Below are positions 1 to 6,284 of a DNA stretch of 64,000 nucleotides, in pieces (the stretch's first letter is position 1; each line of letters opens with the position of its first letter). A program made the position numbers and the translations under genes. The stretch is from the NCBI RefSeq assembly GCF_030345715.1, contig NZ_JAUASX010000006.1, positions 62,001-126,000 on the forward strand, in the 5' to 3' direction. The notes beneath the pieces were generated by a model, which was not told the DNA's origin, ran no database searches, and saw nothing but the letters and a program-made list of their open reading frames with translations. Origin of the DNA: Solimonas sp. SE-A11. GTDB taxonomy: Bacteria; Pseudomonadota; Gammaproteobacteria; Nevskiales; Nevskiaceae.

Positions 1-249
1 GATGCACTGGCCCCGGCCATGGCGCCGCTGCTGGTCAACAAGGTGCAGATGCGGCGCGATGGCCCGGAACACTACCAGCTGCTGTTCTCGCCGCAGGAGG
101 GCCCGGGCCTTGAAGTCCGCCTGCCCGACAAGATCATGCACGCGCTCGCCGGACTGCTGGCTGAGGGCGTGAAGCAAGCCAACTGGGGCATCGCGCCACC
201 GGCGGCGGCGCAGATGGAAAAGCTCACCGCCGAGCGCAAGCTCAACTGA
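1..249 (+). CDS. C-terminal part of an unidentified protein (cut by window edge)
   Basis: The reading frame is open from base 1 and ends at TGA 247-249, so this is at least the last 82 residues of a gene starting before the window. An internal ATG at 19 could be a start, but nothing marks it as one. The peptide is soluble and mixed alpha/beta in appearance, with no motif I recognise. Its end overlaps the end of the convergent methyltransferase gene by 8 bp, which suits compact coding DNA. Function unknown. Confidence 0.55.
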   Translation, partial: DALAPAMAPLLVNKVQMRRDGPEHYQLLFSPQEGPGLEVRLPDKIMHALAGLLAEGVKQANWGIAPPAAAQMEKLTAERKLN

Positions 250-835
250 GCTGCCAGATCCTGCACCGGTTGTTCGCCGGCATCGCGTGATCCTGCAGCA
301 GCTTCAGCCCCACGGCGGACGCCAGCTCATCAACTGCTTCGGCGTCACGGATACCCCGCTTCGGATCGCCGTGCTTCAGGGCCATGTCGAAGTCGGCATT
401 GCTCTGGCTGGTGAATTGCCCGCCATAGTTGAAGGGGCCGTAGATCGCCAGCTTGGCGCCCGGCGCCATCACCTCCGGCAAGCGGCGGAACATCTCGCGC
501 ACCTCGTCCCAGCCCATGATGTGAAGGGTGTTGGCGCTGAACACGGCATCGTAGGCGGGAGCCGGCCAGTCGGCCTGGTTGACGTCCAGCACCAGCGGCG
601 GTGGCGTGTTGGACAGCGCCGCGTCCTCCAGCCACAGGCGGATGCCGTCCAGGTTCTCCTCGCGATCGGCGCTCTGCCAGACCAACTGCGGCAAGGTAGC
701 GGCGAAGTGCACGGCGTGCTGGCCGGTGCCACTGCCGATCTCCAGCACGCGTTGCCGGTCGGCGAAGTGCTCGCGCAGCACTGCGAGGATCGGCTCGCGG
801 TTGCGCTCGCTGGAAGCGGAATAGGGCTTGCTCAC
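242..835 (-). CDS. DUF938-family SAM-dependent methyltransferase
   Basis: A 197-residue class I methyltransferase. The SAM-binding motif I, VLEIGSGTGQH, follows the family's typical opening KPYSASSERNREPIL. Later motifs include DAVFSANTLHIMGW and an acidic loop LVLDVNQADW. Start chosen: GTG at 835, because family homology begins there and it forms a GTGA overlap with the stop of the upstream MAPEG gene; the frame continues upstream but is not conserved-looking. The two genes form a translationally coupled pair. The substrate of DUF938 enzymes is not established, so only the fold and cofactor are claimed. Confidence 0.88.
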   Translation of the reverse strand: MSKPYSASSERNREPILAVLREHFADRQRVLEIGSGTGQHAVHFAATLPQLVWQSADREENLDGIRLWLEDAALSNTPPPLVLDVNQADWPAPAYDAVFSANTLHIMGWDEVREMFRRLPEVMAPGAKLAIYGPFNYGGQFTSQSNADFDMALKHGDPKRGIRDAEAVDELASAVGLKLLQDHAMPANNRCRIWQLS

Positions 836-1230
836 ACGAGCAGAACAACGATGCCGCGCCACAGGCAGAGCAGGCCCGTGACCAGTAACAACAGGAAGGT
901 CAGTGCGGTACCCCAGAAGCGGCCGAACTTCCACTTCTGCGTATAGGACAGCGCGATGCCGTGCAGTAGGCGCGCCACCAGCAGCGTGGCGCCCAGCAGG
1001 TGCAGCAGCCAGGGCGGCGTGACGCCGCCGGTTTCCAGCATGGCCAGCATCAGCAGGATCAGCGGCACGTACTCGGCGAAGTTGCCATGGCCGCGAATGC
1101 GCCGCAGCAGTTGCTGGTCCCCACCGTCGCCCAGGCTCACGCCGTGGCCGCGCTGCTGCACCACGCGGAAGCTCAGGGCCAGGAACAGGATCGCCAGGGC
1201 GCCGGCGTAGAGCGGTGTGATGGTCAGCAT
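832..1230 (-). CDS. MAPEG family integral membrane protein
   Basis: A 132-residue protein with four hydrophobic segments. It carries the MAPEG signature in helix 2 (RRIRGHGNFAEYVPLILLML), which holds the Arg/Asn/Glu residues contacting glutathione in family members. MAPEG proteins act in membranes in eicosanoid and glutathione metabolism; many bacterial members are putative glutathione transferases or peroxidases of unknown substrate. A GGGGGAG ribosome-binding site sits just before ATG 1230. An unusually AT-rich block upstream probably holds the promoter. The methyltransferase gene follows in the same operon. Confidence 0.9.
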   Translation of the reverse strand: MLTITPLYAGALAILFLALSFRVVQQRGHGVSLGDGGDQQLLRRIRGHGNFAEYVPLILLMLAMLETGGVTPPWLLHLLGATLLVARLLHGIALSYTQKWKFGRFWGTALTFLLLLVTGLLCLWRGIVVLLV

Positions 1231-1278
1231 GATCTCCCCCGTTTGTTCGAACGGCGCCTAGGCTAGCGCAAGCCGGAA

Positions 1279-1320
1279 TGTTTTTATTTATATAAATTAA
1301 TATTTATTATTAATAATAAT
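1279..1320. promoter_or_regulatory. AT-only block, probable promoter of the MAPEG operon
   Basis: About 40 consecutive bases are almost purely A and T in a GC-rich region. The block lies between the phosphofructokinase stop codon and the MAPEG gene, both on the minus strand. Position and composition suggest a promoter or UP-element for the MAPEG-methyltransferase operon. No single -35/-10 pair stands out because many TATAAT-like words overlap. Confidence 0.4.
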
Positions 1321-2408
1321 CAAACATCGCCCACGTAGATACCCACGCCACGCGCGGTGGCGATCAGGGGATCGTCGGGCTGCAGCAGGCGCGAGCCCAC
1401 GGTGACGTCGGACAGCGGCACGTCCACTACGCCACGGTCCTGCCAGGCCACCATGCGGCCGAAGCGCCGCTGCGCCACCAGCCTCACCGCGTGCACGCCA
1501 AAGGCCGAGGCCAGCAGGCGGTCGCGAGGCGAAGGCGTGCCGCCACGCTGCAGGTGACCCAGCACGGTGACCCGCGTTTCCGTCCCCAGGCGGCGGCCGA
1601 TCTCGCGCTCCAGGTAGTAGCCCACGCCGCCGTAGCGCAACTGCTCGCCCGGCATATTCACCGAGACATGCTTGCCGCCCTCGGTCTTCACGCCCTCCGC
1701 CACCACCAGCAGCGCATGCGAGCGCCCCCGCGACAGCACGCGGCGCAGGTGCGCCTCCAGGCCGTCGAGCGTATAAGGCAGCTCCGGCACCAGGATCACG
1801 TCGGCACCGCCAGCGATGCCACCGTTGAGCGCGATATGGCCGGCGTCGCGCCCCATGGTTTCCAGGATCATCACGCGGTGGTGGCTCGCGGCGGTCGGCT
1901 GCAGGCGATCCAGCGCGTCGGTGACGACATTGATCGCGGAGGCGAAGCCCACGGCGTACTCGGTGCCATGCACGTCGTTGTCGATGGTCTTGGGCACGCC
2001 CACCATGCCGATGCCGGCCTTGTCGCAGAGCCGGCTCAGGATGCGCATGGAGCCATCGCCGCCGATCACCACCAGCGCGTCCAGGCCCAGCTCGCGCGCA
2101 CCGGCGGCAAAATCCTCGGAGCGGTCGCGGAAGCTGCCGTCCGGCTGCGGGAAGCGGAAAGGGTCGCCCTTGTTGGTGGTGCCCAGGAAGGTGCCACCCT
2201 CGCGCAGCAGGCCTTCATCGAAGGAATCCGCGCGCAGTTCACGGTAGCGCGGCGGCTTCTCCATCAGGCCCAGGGAGCCGTCGAGGATGCCCAGCACGCG
2301 CCAGCCACAGACCTGGTTGGCGTGGTAGGTCACGGCACGGATGACGGCATTGAGGCCGGCGCAGTCGCCGCCGCTGGTCAACACGCCTAGGGTCTTGATG
2401 TCCTTCAT
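1320..2408 (-). CDS. pfkA: 6-phosphofructokinase, GGDGS/PKTIDND type
   Basis: A 362-residue PFKA-family enzyme that phosphorylates fructose 6-phosphate in glycolysis. Seen: the nucleotide loop GVLTSGGDCAGLN near the N-terminus, GGDGSM (phosphoryl-donor site), PKTIDND (catalytic Asp) and MGRDAGHIAL. The second Gly of GGDGS favours ATP as donor, whereas Lys in PKTID is typical of PPi-using enzymes. The pair together marks the so-called mixed-substrate branch, so the donor should be tested. Start is ATG 2408, which immediately precedes the conserved MKDIKTLGVLTSGG; in-frame upstream codons are not conserved-looking. Confidence 0.93.
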   Translation of the reverse strand: MKDIKTLGVLTSGGDCAGLNAVIRAVTYHANQVCGWRVLGILDGSLGLMEKPPRYRELRADSFDEGLLREGGTFLGTTNKGDPFRFPQPDGSFRDRSEDFAAGARELGLDALVVIGGDGSMRILSRLCDKAGIGMVGVPKTIDNDVHGTEYAVGFASAINVVTDALDRLQPTAASHHRVMILETMGRDAGHIALNGGIAGGADVILVPELPYTLDGLEAHLRRVLSRGRSHALLVVAEGVKTEGGKHVSVNMPGEQLRYGGVGYYLEREIGRRLGTETRVTVLGHLQRGGTPSPRDRLLASAFGVHAVRLVAQRRFGRMVAWQDRGVVDVPLSDVTVGSRLLQPDDPLIATARGVGIYVGDV

Positions 2409-2621
2409 GCGGATCTTCTTCAGGGGCCTGGAGTTGAGAGTACCGCAGCGACCGGATGGTTCGGCACACCCGGACCCCCGCCGCCTTATACTCCCTCCCG
2501 GAATATGACCGACCTTGCCTGACCTGCTCCGCCCTCGCGGCGGAATGCACTCCCCCACCGGCATCACGCATGCCGGCTCCCTTGCGGCTGCCCGGCGCAG
2601 CCTCGAACAGGTCAGGATTCC

Positions 2622-3654
2622 ATGTCATCCCTTCCGCTACACGGCGCGCTGCGCCGCATCGGCTTTCCCCTCCGCTACATCCCGCTGCTGCCCGACGACG
2701 GCCGCCACCTGGCCGCGCGCGTGATCGCGCGCCATCGCGACCGCTGCGAACTGCACGACGGCACCCGGACCTTCGACGCTCATTTCGCCCCCGGGCGAAG
2801 ATCCGCTGGCCGGCGACTGGGCACTCTGGCGAGAAGATGACGGCGACCGCCGCATCGTCTCGCTGCTGCCGCGCATCAACCTGCTGCGCCGCGGCCGTGC
2901 CGGCGGCGAATCGCAGCCACTGGTCGCCAACGTCGATACCACGCTGCTGGTCATGGGCCTGGACGGCAACTACAAGCCCAACCGCCTGGAGCGCTTCCTG
3001 CTGCTGGCACGCGCCTCGGAGACCAGCCCGGTCGTGGTGCTGACCAAGGCCGATCTCTGCCACGAGGGCGAGGCACGCATCGCCCAGGTGCGCCGTCTTT
3101 GCGGCGATGCCACGGCGGTGCTGCACGGCGATGCGCGAGACCCGCAGTTGCGTGACGCCCTGCGGCCCTGGTGCGGCGAGGGCCAGACGCTGGTGCTGCT
3201 GGGTTCCTCGGGCGTGGGCAAGTCCACGCTCTGCAACACGCTGCTCGGCGAATCCGCTCAAGCCACCGGCGCGGTCAGCGCCGAAGGGGACCGCGGCCGC
3301 CATACGACGACCGCGCGGCGCCTGCTGTGCCTGCCCGACGGGGCCTGCATCATCGACACGCCGGGCCTGCGCGAGCTGCGCCTGTCGGGCGACGAGAAGC
3401 TGGGTGACGGCGCCTTCGAGGACATCGTGCAGTGGGCGGAGCATTGCCGCTATCGCGACTGTGGTCATGGCGACGAGCCTGGCTGCGCGGTACGCGGCCA
3501 GGTGAAGGACGAGCGCCTGGAGAACTACCACAAGCTGCAACGCGAGCTGGCGCATGCGCAGCAGACGGCGCTGCAGAAGCGTGCCGCCAAGCAGGCGGAC
3601 AAATCCCTGCATCGGGAGTTGAAGCGCTACTACCGCGACCGGGACCGATCGTGA
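2622..3654 (+). pseudogene. rsgA: rsgA, ribosome small-subunit GTPase, disrupted by a +1 frameshift
   Basis: RsgA is a circularly permuted GTPase that acts in late 30S maturation. The N-terminal OB-fold begins at ATG 2622 and is read up to the peptide FDAHFAPG. The rest (PLAGDWALW, then TKAD G4, GSSGVGKST G1, DTPG G3, and a C-x4-C-x-H-x5-C zinc motif) lies in the next frame to the stop at 3652-3654. Removing one C from the five-C run at 2788-2792 restores a continuous family-like protein of about 343 residues. The remainder shows no further damage, so this is either a very recent mutation or a sequencing error. An internal start could at best yield a GTPase without its OB domain. Confidence 0.85.
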
Positions 3655-3673
3655 AGATCCATCGAAGCGGGGA

Positions 3674-3693
3674 AAATTTCTTTAAAGAAATTT
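3674..3693. repeat. Perfect 20-bp AT-rich palindrome
   Basis: The 20 bases are a perfect palindrome centred between 3683 and 3684 (half-site AAATTTCTTT). It lies 20 bp after the rsgA stop and directly upstream of a possible -35 box. It is far more AT-rich than its surroundings. It may be a protein-binding site for the downstream small gene; no regulator is identified. Confidence 0.5.
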
Positions 3694-3694
3694 C

Positions 3695-3723
3695 TTGCAA
3701 CGGCAAGGAGCGAGGCGTAAAGT
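3695..3723 (+). promoter_or_regulatory. Candidate sigma70 promoter TTGCAA-N17-TAAAGT
   Basis: TTGCAA (3695-3700) and TAAAGT (3718-3723) are separated by exactly 17 bp, each matching the consensus at four of six positions. They follow the palindrome at 3674-3693. Transcription would begin near 3730, ahead of the 41-codon gene. Support is positional only. Confidence 0.35.
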
Positions 3724-3732
3724 CCGCGCCCC

Positions 3733-3759
3733 TCGCATCGTGGCGATGCGATTTTTTTT
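3733..3759 (+). terminator. Rho-independent terminator after rsgA
   Basis: An 8-bp stem TCGCATCG/CGATGCGA with a TGG loop is followed by eight T residues. It is a textbook intrinsic terminator on the plus strand, 80 bp after the rsgA stop. If the promoter at 3695-3723 is real, this hairpin would also be the 5' end of the next transcript. Confidence 0.8.
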
Positions 3760-3777
3760 GTGAAGACCCGAGATTCC

Positions 3778-3903
3778 ATGGCCCACTGGTTCAGCACCGC
3801 AGACAGGAACACGCAACGGCACGCCAGCCGTGGCGGCGTCACGCCTGCGTACCGGCTTGAACAGCTGGGGGGCAATGACGACGGCCTGCACTTCATCGAC
3901 TGA
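3778..3903 (+). CDS. Small 41-residue protein, unknown
   Basis: ATG 3778 to TGA 3901-3903 encodes a basic-to-polar 41-residue peptide beginning MAHWFSTADRNTQRH and ending GLHFID. Third positions are about 80% G or C, as in the neighbouring genes. The frame ends just before a hairpin and a strong terminator, so it looks like a complete small gene rather than chance. There is no membrane segment or known motif. It sits between rsgA and the tRNA-like/slipin/rtcB region, so a role with the RNA-repair locus is possible but unproved. Confidence 0.5.
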   Translation: MAHWFSTADRNTQRHASRGGVTPAYRLEQLGGNDDGLHFID

Positions 3904-3918
3904 TCCATCCTTGACCCA

Positions 3919-3986
3919 GGAGATCGGTCACCCCGATCTCCCGTGGAACGCGAACCCCCGGGAGCCACGCTTCCGGGGGTTTTTCT
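3919..3986 (+). terminator. Hairpin plus rho-independent terminator
   Basis: A 9-bp perfect hairpin (GGAGATCGG, 3919-3927 with 3933-3941) is followed by a second stem of 9 bp or more with CCCCC/GGGGG pairing (3953-3963 with 3971-3981) and a T-rich tail TTTTTCTTTT. The second element is a strong intrinsic terminator that closes the transcript of the 41-codon gene. Confidence 0.8.
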
Positions 3987-4040
3987 TTTGCGTTCGCAGC
4001 GGACACGAGGATTCGGCGGTGGAGGACCGCCAGCAGGATG

Positions 4041-4094
4041 GGCGCTTTTCGCAGAGGCGCCAACAGGAGAACGATGTGCGGCGCTTGTTCGCAG
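4041..4094 (+). repeat. Two imperfect copies of GCGCTTnTTCGCAG in a region without genes
   Basis: Between the terminator ending at 3986 and the hairpin at 4178 there is no convincing gene. The stretch carries two near-copies of GCGCTT(T/GT)TCGCAG (4042-4054 and 4081-4094, about 40 bp apart) and small hairpins such as GGCGG-N7-CCGCC near 4014. It is probably the promoter and leader region of the tRNA-like element. I found no -24/-12 sigma54 promoter with correct spacing here. Confidence 0.3.
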
Positions 4095-4177
4095 CGAAGC
4101 AGGTTCGCGAGTCCTGCCCGGTGCGCCCGGCCCTGCCGAGGCGTATGCCGCGGAGTGTTCGCGTCGGCCTCTCACCA

Positions 4178-4194
4178 GGAAGTTTCCAACTTCC
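4178..4194 (+). ncRNA. Anticodon-arm-like hairpin just upstream of the tRNA-like sequence
   Basis: A 5-bp stem GGAAG/CTTCC closes a 7-base loop TTTCCAA. This is the geometry of a tRNA anticodon arm, with TCC in the anticodon position and A at the 37 position. The following tRNA-like element carries almost the same loop (TTCCAA). No other tRNA parts surround this hairpin. It may be a structural part of the same RNA; that is inference from sequence alone. Confidence 0.4.
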
Positions 4195-4197
4195 CCT

Positions 4198-4268
4198 TTG
4201 AAGTTAGCTCAATGGTAGAGCCGATGATTCCAATCATCCTGTCGCGGGTTCGAATCCCGCACTTCGAC
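4198..4268 (+). tRNA. tRNA-like element, 6-nt anticodon loop (TTCCAA), no encoded CCA
   Basis: A complete cloverleaf can be drawn. The acceptor stem is 4198-4204 with 4261-4267 (seven pairs, one G-U); the D-arm is GCTC-AATGGTA-GAGC (4207-4221); the T-arm is GCGGG-TTCGAAT-CCCGC (4244-4260). The anticodon stem GATGA/TCATC (4223-4227 with 4234-4238) encloses only six bases, TTCCAA, instead of seven; the nearest reading is a Gly(TCC)-like loop. Position 73 is C and no CCA follows, and the first acceptor pair is T-A. An ordinary tRNA would have a 7-nt loop, so this is more likely a degenerate tRNA or a dedicated tRNA-like RNA of the adjoining rtcB locus. A tRNA finder may call it tRNA-Gly or undetermined. 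Confidence 0.7.
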
Positions 4269-4270
4269 TT

Positions 4271-4307
4271 GTCCGAGAGGACACACACCGGGGACGCCCC
4301 GTGTGTG
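4271..4307 (+). ncRNA. Two hairpins appended to the tRNA-like element
   Basis: Directly after the cloverleaf come GTCC-GAGA-GGAC (4271-4282, a GNRA-type tetraloop) and a longer stem of ACACA-(C)-CGGGG with CCCCGTGTGT (4283-4293 with 4297-4306), one bulged C and an ACG loop. The second hairpin overlaps the first codons of the slipin fragment and would hide its GTG start. Together with the hairpin at 4178 they suggest one multi-domain RNA of about 130 nt. Confidence 0.45.
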
Positions 4308-4828
4308 CGGCATCGGCCGGCCTGCTGTTCGTGGACGGCAAGCTGCTGCGTGTGCTGCAGCCGGGTGCCTACGCCTTCTGGAACTTCCAGAAGAACGTGA
4401 GCGTGGAGCTGATCGAGCTGCGGCTGCAGTCGCTGGAAGTCAGCGGCCAGGAACTGCTGACCCGCGACAAGGTCAGCCTGCGCGTGAACCTGTCGGCGAC
4501 GATCCGCGTCAGCGACCCGGTGGCGGCCCGCACCAAGGTAGCCAAGTACATGGACTACCTGTACCGCGAGCTGCAGTTCGGCCTGCGACGCTCGGTCGGA
4601 CTGAAGACGCTGGACGAGTTGCTGGCGGACAAGGCGGCGATGGACGGCAAGATCTTCGCCTACGTCGCCGGCCGTGTACTGGCGCTGGGTGTCGAGCTGT
4701 TGGGTGTCGGCGTCAAGGACCTGATCCTGCCGGGCGAGATGAAGGAGATCCTGAACAGCGTGGTGCAAGCCGAAAAGGCGGCCCAGGCCAACGTGATCCG
4801 CCGCCGCGAGGAGGCAAACAGCTGGTGA
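4301..4828 (+). pseudogene. Slipin/SPFH (band 7) fragment, truncated at both ends
   Basis: The 175 codons resemble the middle of slipins linked to rtcB: AGLLFVDGKLLRVLQPGAYAFW, then VSGQELLTRDKVSLRVN, YRELQFGLRRSVG and the SPFH hallmark VGVKDLILPGEMKEIL, ending QANVIRRREEANSW. Full slipins of this type have an N-terminal region before VGLLFVDGK and a helical tail after RREE; both are missing. In place of the 5' part lies the tRNA-like element. The frame has no internal stop, so decay is recent or the fragment is used. The only start, GTG 4301, has GGGGA six bases upstream but sits inside a hairpin. Slipins oligomerise at membranes; their link to RtcB is known only from genomic neighbourhood. 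Confidence 0.75.
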
Positions 4829-4850
4829 CGCTGCGCCCGTAGTACCGTTG

Positions 4851-4883
4851 GGGCCGCCCGCATGGGCGGGCGGCCCTCTTTTA
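4851..4883 (+). terminator. Rho-independent terminator between slipin fragment and rtcB
   Basis: An 11-bp perfect GC-rich stem (4851-4861 with 4866-4876), ATGG loop, then TCTTTTATT. Its position means rtcB is partly insulated from transcription through the slipin fragment and tRNA-like region. Confidence 0.8.
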
Positions 4884-4899
4884 TTGAGATGAGGAGGAT

Positions 4900-4921
4900 G
4901 CGACTCTCTGATCGGAGTCGC
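4900..4921 (+). promoter_or_regulatory. Hairpin in the rtcB leader next to its ribosome-binding site
   Basis: A perfect 7-bp stem GCGACTC/GAGTCGC with an 8-base loop ends one base before the AGGA ribosome-binding sequence (4922-4925) of rtcB. It could affect translation initiation at ATG 4931. An in-frame ATG at 4898 begins the hairpin region, but its upstream AGGAGG is too close to serve it. Confidence 0.4.
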
Positions 4922-4930
4922 AGGAACAAC

Positions 4931-6124
4931 ATGAGCATCAAGCAGGAAATCACCACTGGCAGCGTGCCGGTGAAGATCTGGACCGACGAGGTCGACGAGG
5001 CGTCGCGCAAGCAGCTGGCCAACATCGCCGGCCTGCCCTTCGTGCACCACCACGTGGCCGCGATGCCCGACGTGCACCTGGGTATCGGCGCGACGGTAGG
5101 CTCGGTGATCGCCACCCGCCAGGCCATCGTGCCGGCGGCCGTGGGCGTGGACATCGGCTGCGGCATGGCCGCGGTACGCACCACGCTGACCGCCGAGGAC
5201 CTCGATGAGAAGCGTCTCCACAACGTCTTCCGCCAGATCAGCCGTGACGTGCCGGTGGGCCGTGACCAGCACCGCGAAGACCGCGCGCCGACCGAGGCCG
5301 CCGCGCCCTTCGAGTGCGGGCTCAAGGCGATCCTGGAGAAGCACCCGAAGCTGGCGCCAAAGAAGGCTGCCGACGGCTGGATCTGCCAGTTGGGCAGCCT
5401 GGGCGGCGGCAACCACTTCATCGAGCTGTGCCTGGACGAGGCAGGCCGCGTGTGGGTGATGCTGCACTCGGGTAGCCGCGGCATCGGCAACCGGATCGGC
5501 ACCTACTTCATCGAGCGGGCCCGCGAGAAGGCGCTGCGCATGGACCGCCAATTGCCGGACCTGGACCTGGCCTGGCTCGACGAGGGTTCGCCGGACTTCG
5601 AGGACTACGTCGAGGCCGTGGGCTGGGCACAGGACTACGCCCGCATGAACCGCGAGGTCATGCTGGGCCTGGTGCTGGCGGCCATGCGGCGTCACCTGCG
5701 ACCGTTCGAGACCGTGGCCGAGGCGGTGAACTGCCACCACAACTACGTCTCGCGCGAGCATCACTACGAGGCCGACGTCTGGGTGACCCGCAAGGGCGCG
5801 ATCCGCGCCGGCGAGGGTCAGCTGGGCATCATCCCCGGCAGCATGGGCGCCAAGAGCTTCATCGTGCGCGGCAAGGGCAACCCGGAGAGCTTCGAGTCCT
5901 GCTCCCACGGCGCCGGCCGCCGCATGAGCCGTACCCAGGCGCAGAAGAAGTACACAGCCTCGGACCTCGTGCGGCAGACCGAGGGCGTGGTCTGCCGCAA
6001 GGACGCCGGCGTGGTCGACGAGATCCCGTCGGCATACAAGGACATCGACGAGGTGATGGCCAACCAGACGGACCTGGTGGAGGTGGTGCACACACTGAAG
6101 CAGGTGATATGTGTGAAGGGGTGA
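4931..6124 (+). CDS. rtcB: RNA ligase RtcB (3'-phosphate/5'-OH, GTP-dependent)
   Basis: A 397-residue bacterial RtcB colinear with the E. coli enzyme. RtcB joins RNA 2',3'-cyclic phosphate or 3'-phosphate ends to 5'-OH ends through an RtcB-GMP intermediate. Seen: metal-binding GVDIGCGM (Asp74, Cys77), GGGNHFIE (His162), LHSGSRGIGN (His179), NCHHNYV, and CSHGAGRRMSR, whose His326 matches the guanylylated histidine, then the conserved end QVICVKG. No key residue is missing. Start ATG 4931 has AGGA five bases upstream and matches the family N-terminus. Neither rtcA, archease, RtcR nor prfH is in the window. The context is the slipin fragment and tRNA-like element, pointing to tRNA repair. Confidence 0.96.
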   Translation: MSIKQEITTGSVPVKIWTDEVDEASRKQLANIAGLPFVHHHVAAMPDVHLGIGATVGSVIATRQAIVPAAVGVDIGCGMAAVRTTLTAEDLDEKRLHNVFRQISRDVPVGRDQHREDRAPTEAAAPFECGLKAILEKHPKLAPKKAADGWICQLGSLGGGNHFIELCLDEAGRVWVMLHSGSRGIGNRIGTYFIERAREKALRMDRQLPDLDLAWLDEGSPDFEDYVEAVGWAQDYARMNREVMLGLVLAAMRRHLRPFETVAEAVNCHHNYVSREHHYEADVWVTRKGAIRAGEGQLGIIPGSMGAKSFIVRGKGNPESFESCSHGAGRRMSRTQAQKKYTASDLVRQTEGVVCRKDAGVVDEIPSAYKDIDEVMANQTDLVEVVHTLKQVICVKG

Positions 6125-6169
6125 ATCGTCGCAGGCAATGCCTAAATGGCATGGCCTGCGACGATTCAC
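6121..6169. terminator. Long hairpin after rtcB, overlapping its stop codon
   Basis: A 16-bp perfect stem (6121-6136 with 6154-6169) continues, after one mismatch, into a 5-bp stem ATGCC/GGCAT with a TAAAT loop. It begins at the rtcB stop codon and separates rtcB from convergent minus-strand genes. There is no T tract, so it may protect mRNA ends or block read-through rather than act as a classical terminator. Confidence 0.6.
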
Positions 6170-6248
6170 GGCCGGCCATGGATGGCCGGGCTGGGGCTGG
6201 ATTCGGACATGAAGTCCCGCCATGGATGGCAACCCCGCTTCTGCTGTC

Positions 6249-6273
6249 CCCCCTCCCGCTTGCGGGAGAGGGG
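6249..6273. repeat. Intergenic CCCTCCCGC-TT-GCGGGAGAGGG hairpin repeat
   Basis: This is a short imperfect palindrome of the CCCTCTCCCGC/GCGGGAGAGGG type, between convergent rtcB and the DUF1330 gene. A related copy occurs at 19136-19161, also just after a gene end. Such motifs recur in intergenic DNA of some gammaproteobacteria; two copies here suggest a dispersed REP-like repeat. Confidence 0.5.
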
Positions 6274-6284
6274 ACGGCCACAAG

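Noticed and set aside
3986-4177. Sigma54 promoter for the tRNA-like/rtcB region (as RtcR would need)
   Set aside because: Candidate GG...GC pairs (near 4040 and 4080) are 9 bp apart, not 10, and lack TGGCA/TTGC context.
4198-4268. Ordinary functional tRNA-Gly(TCC)
   Set aside because: The anticodon loop has six bases, no CCA is encoded and the discriminator is C. Forcing a 7-base loop breaks the anticodon stem.
4172-6283. A 703-codon minus-strand frame opposite the slipin fragment and rtcB
   Set aside because: Antisense to an intact rtcB; composition typical of antisense GC-rich DNA.
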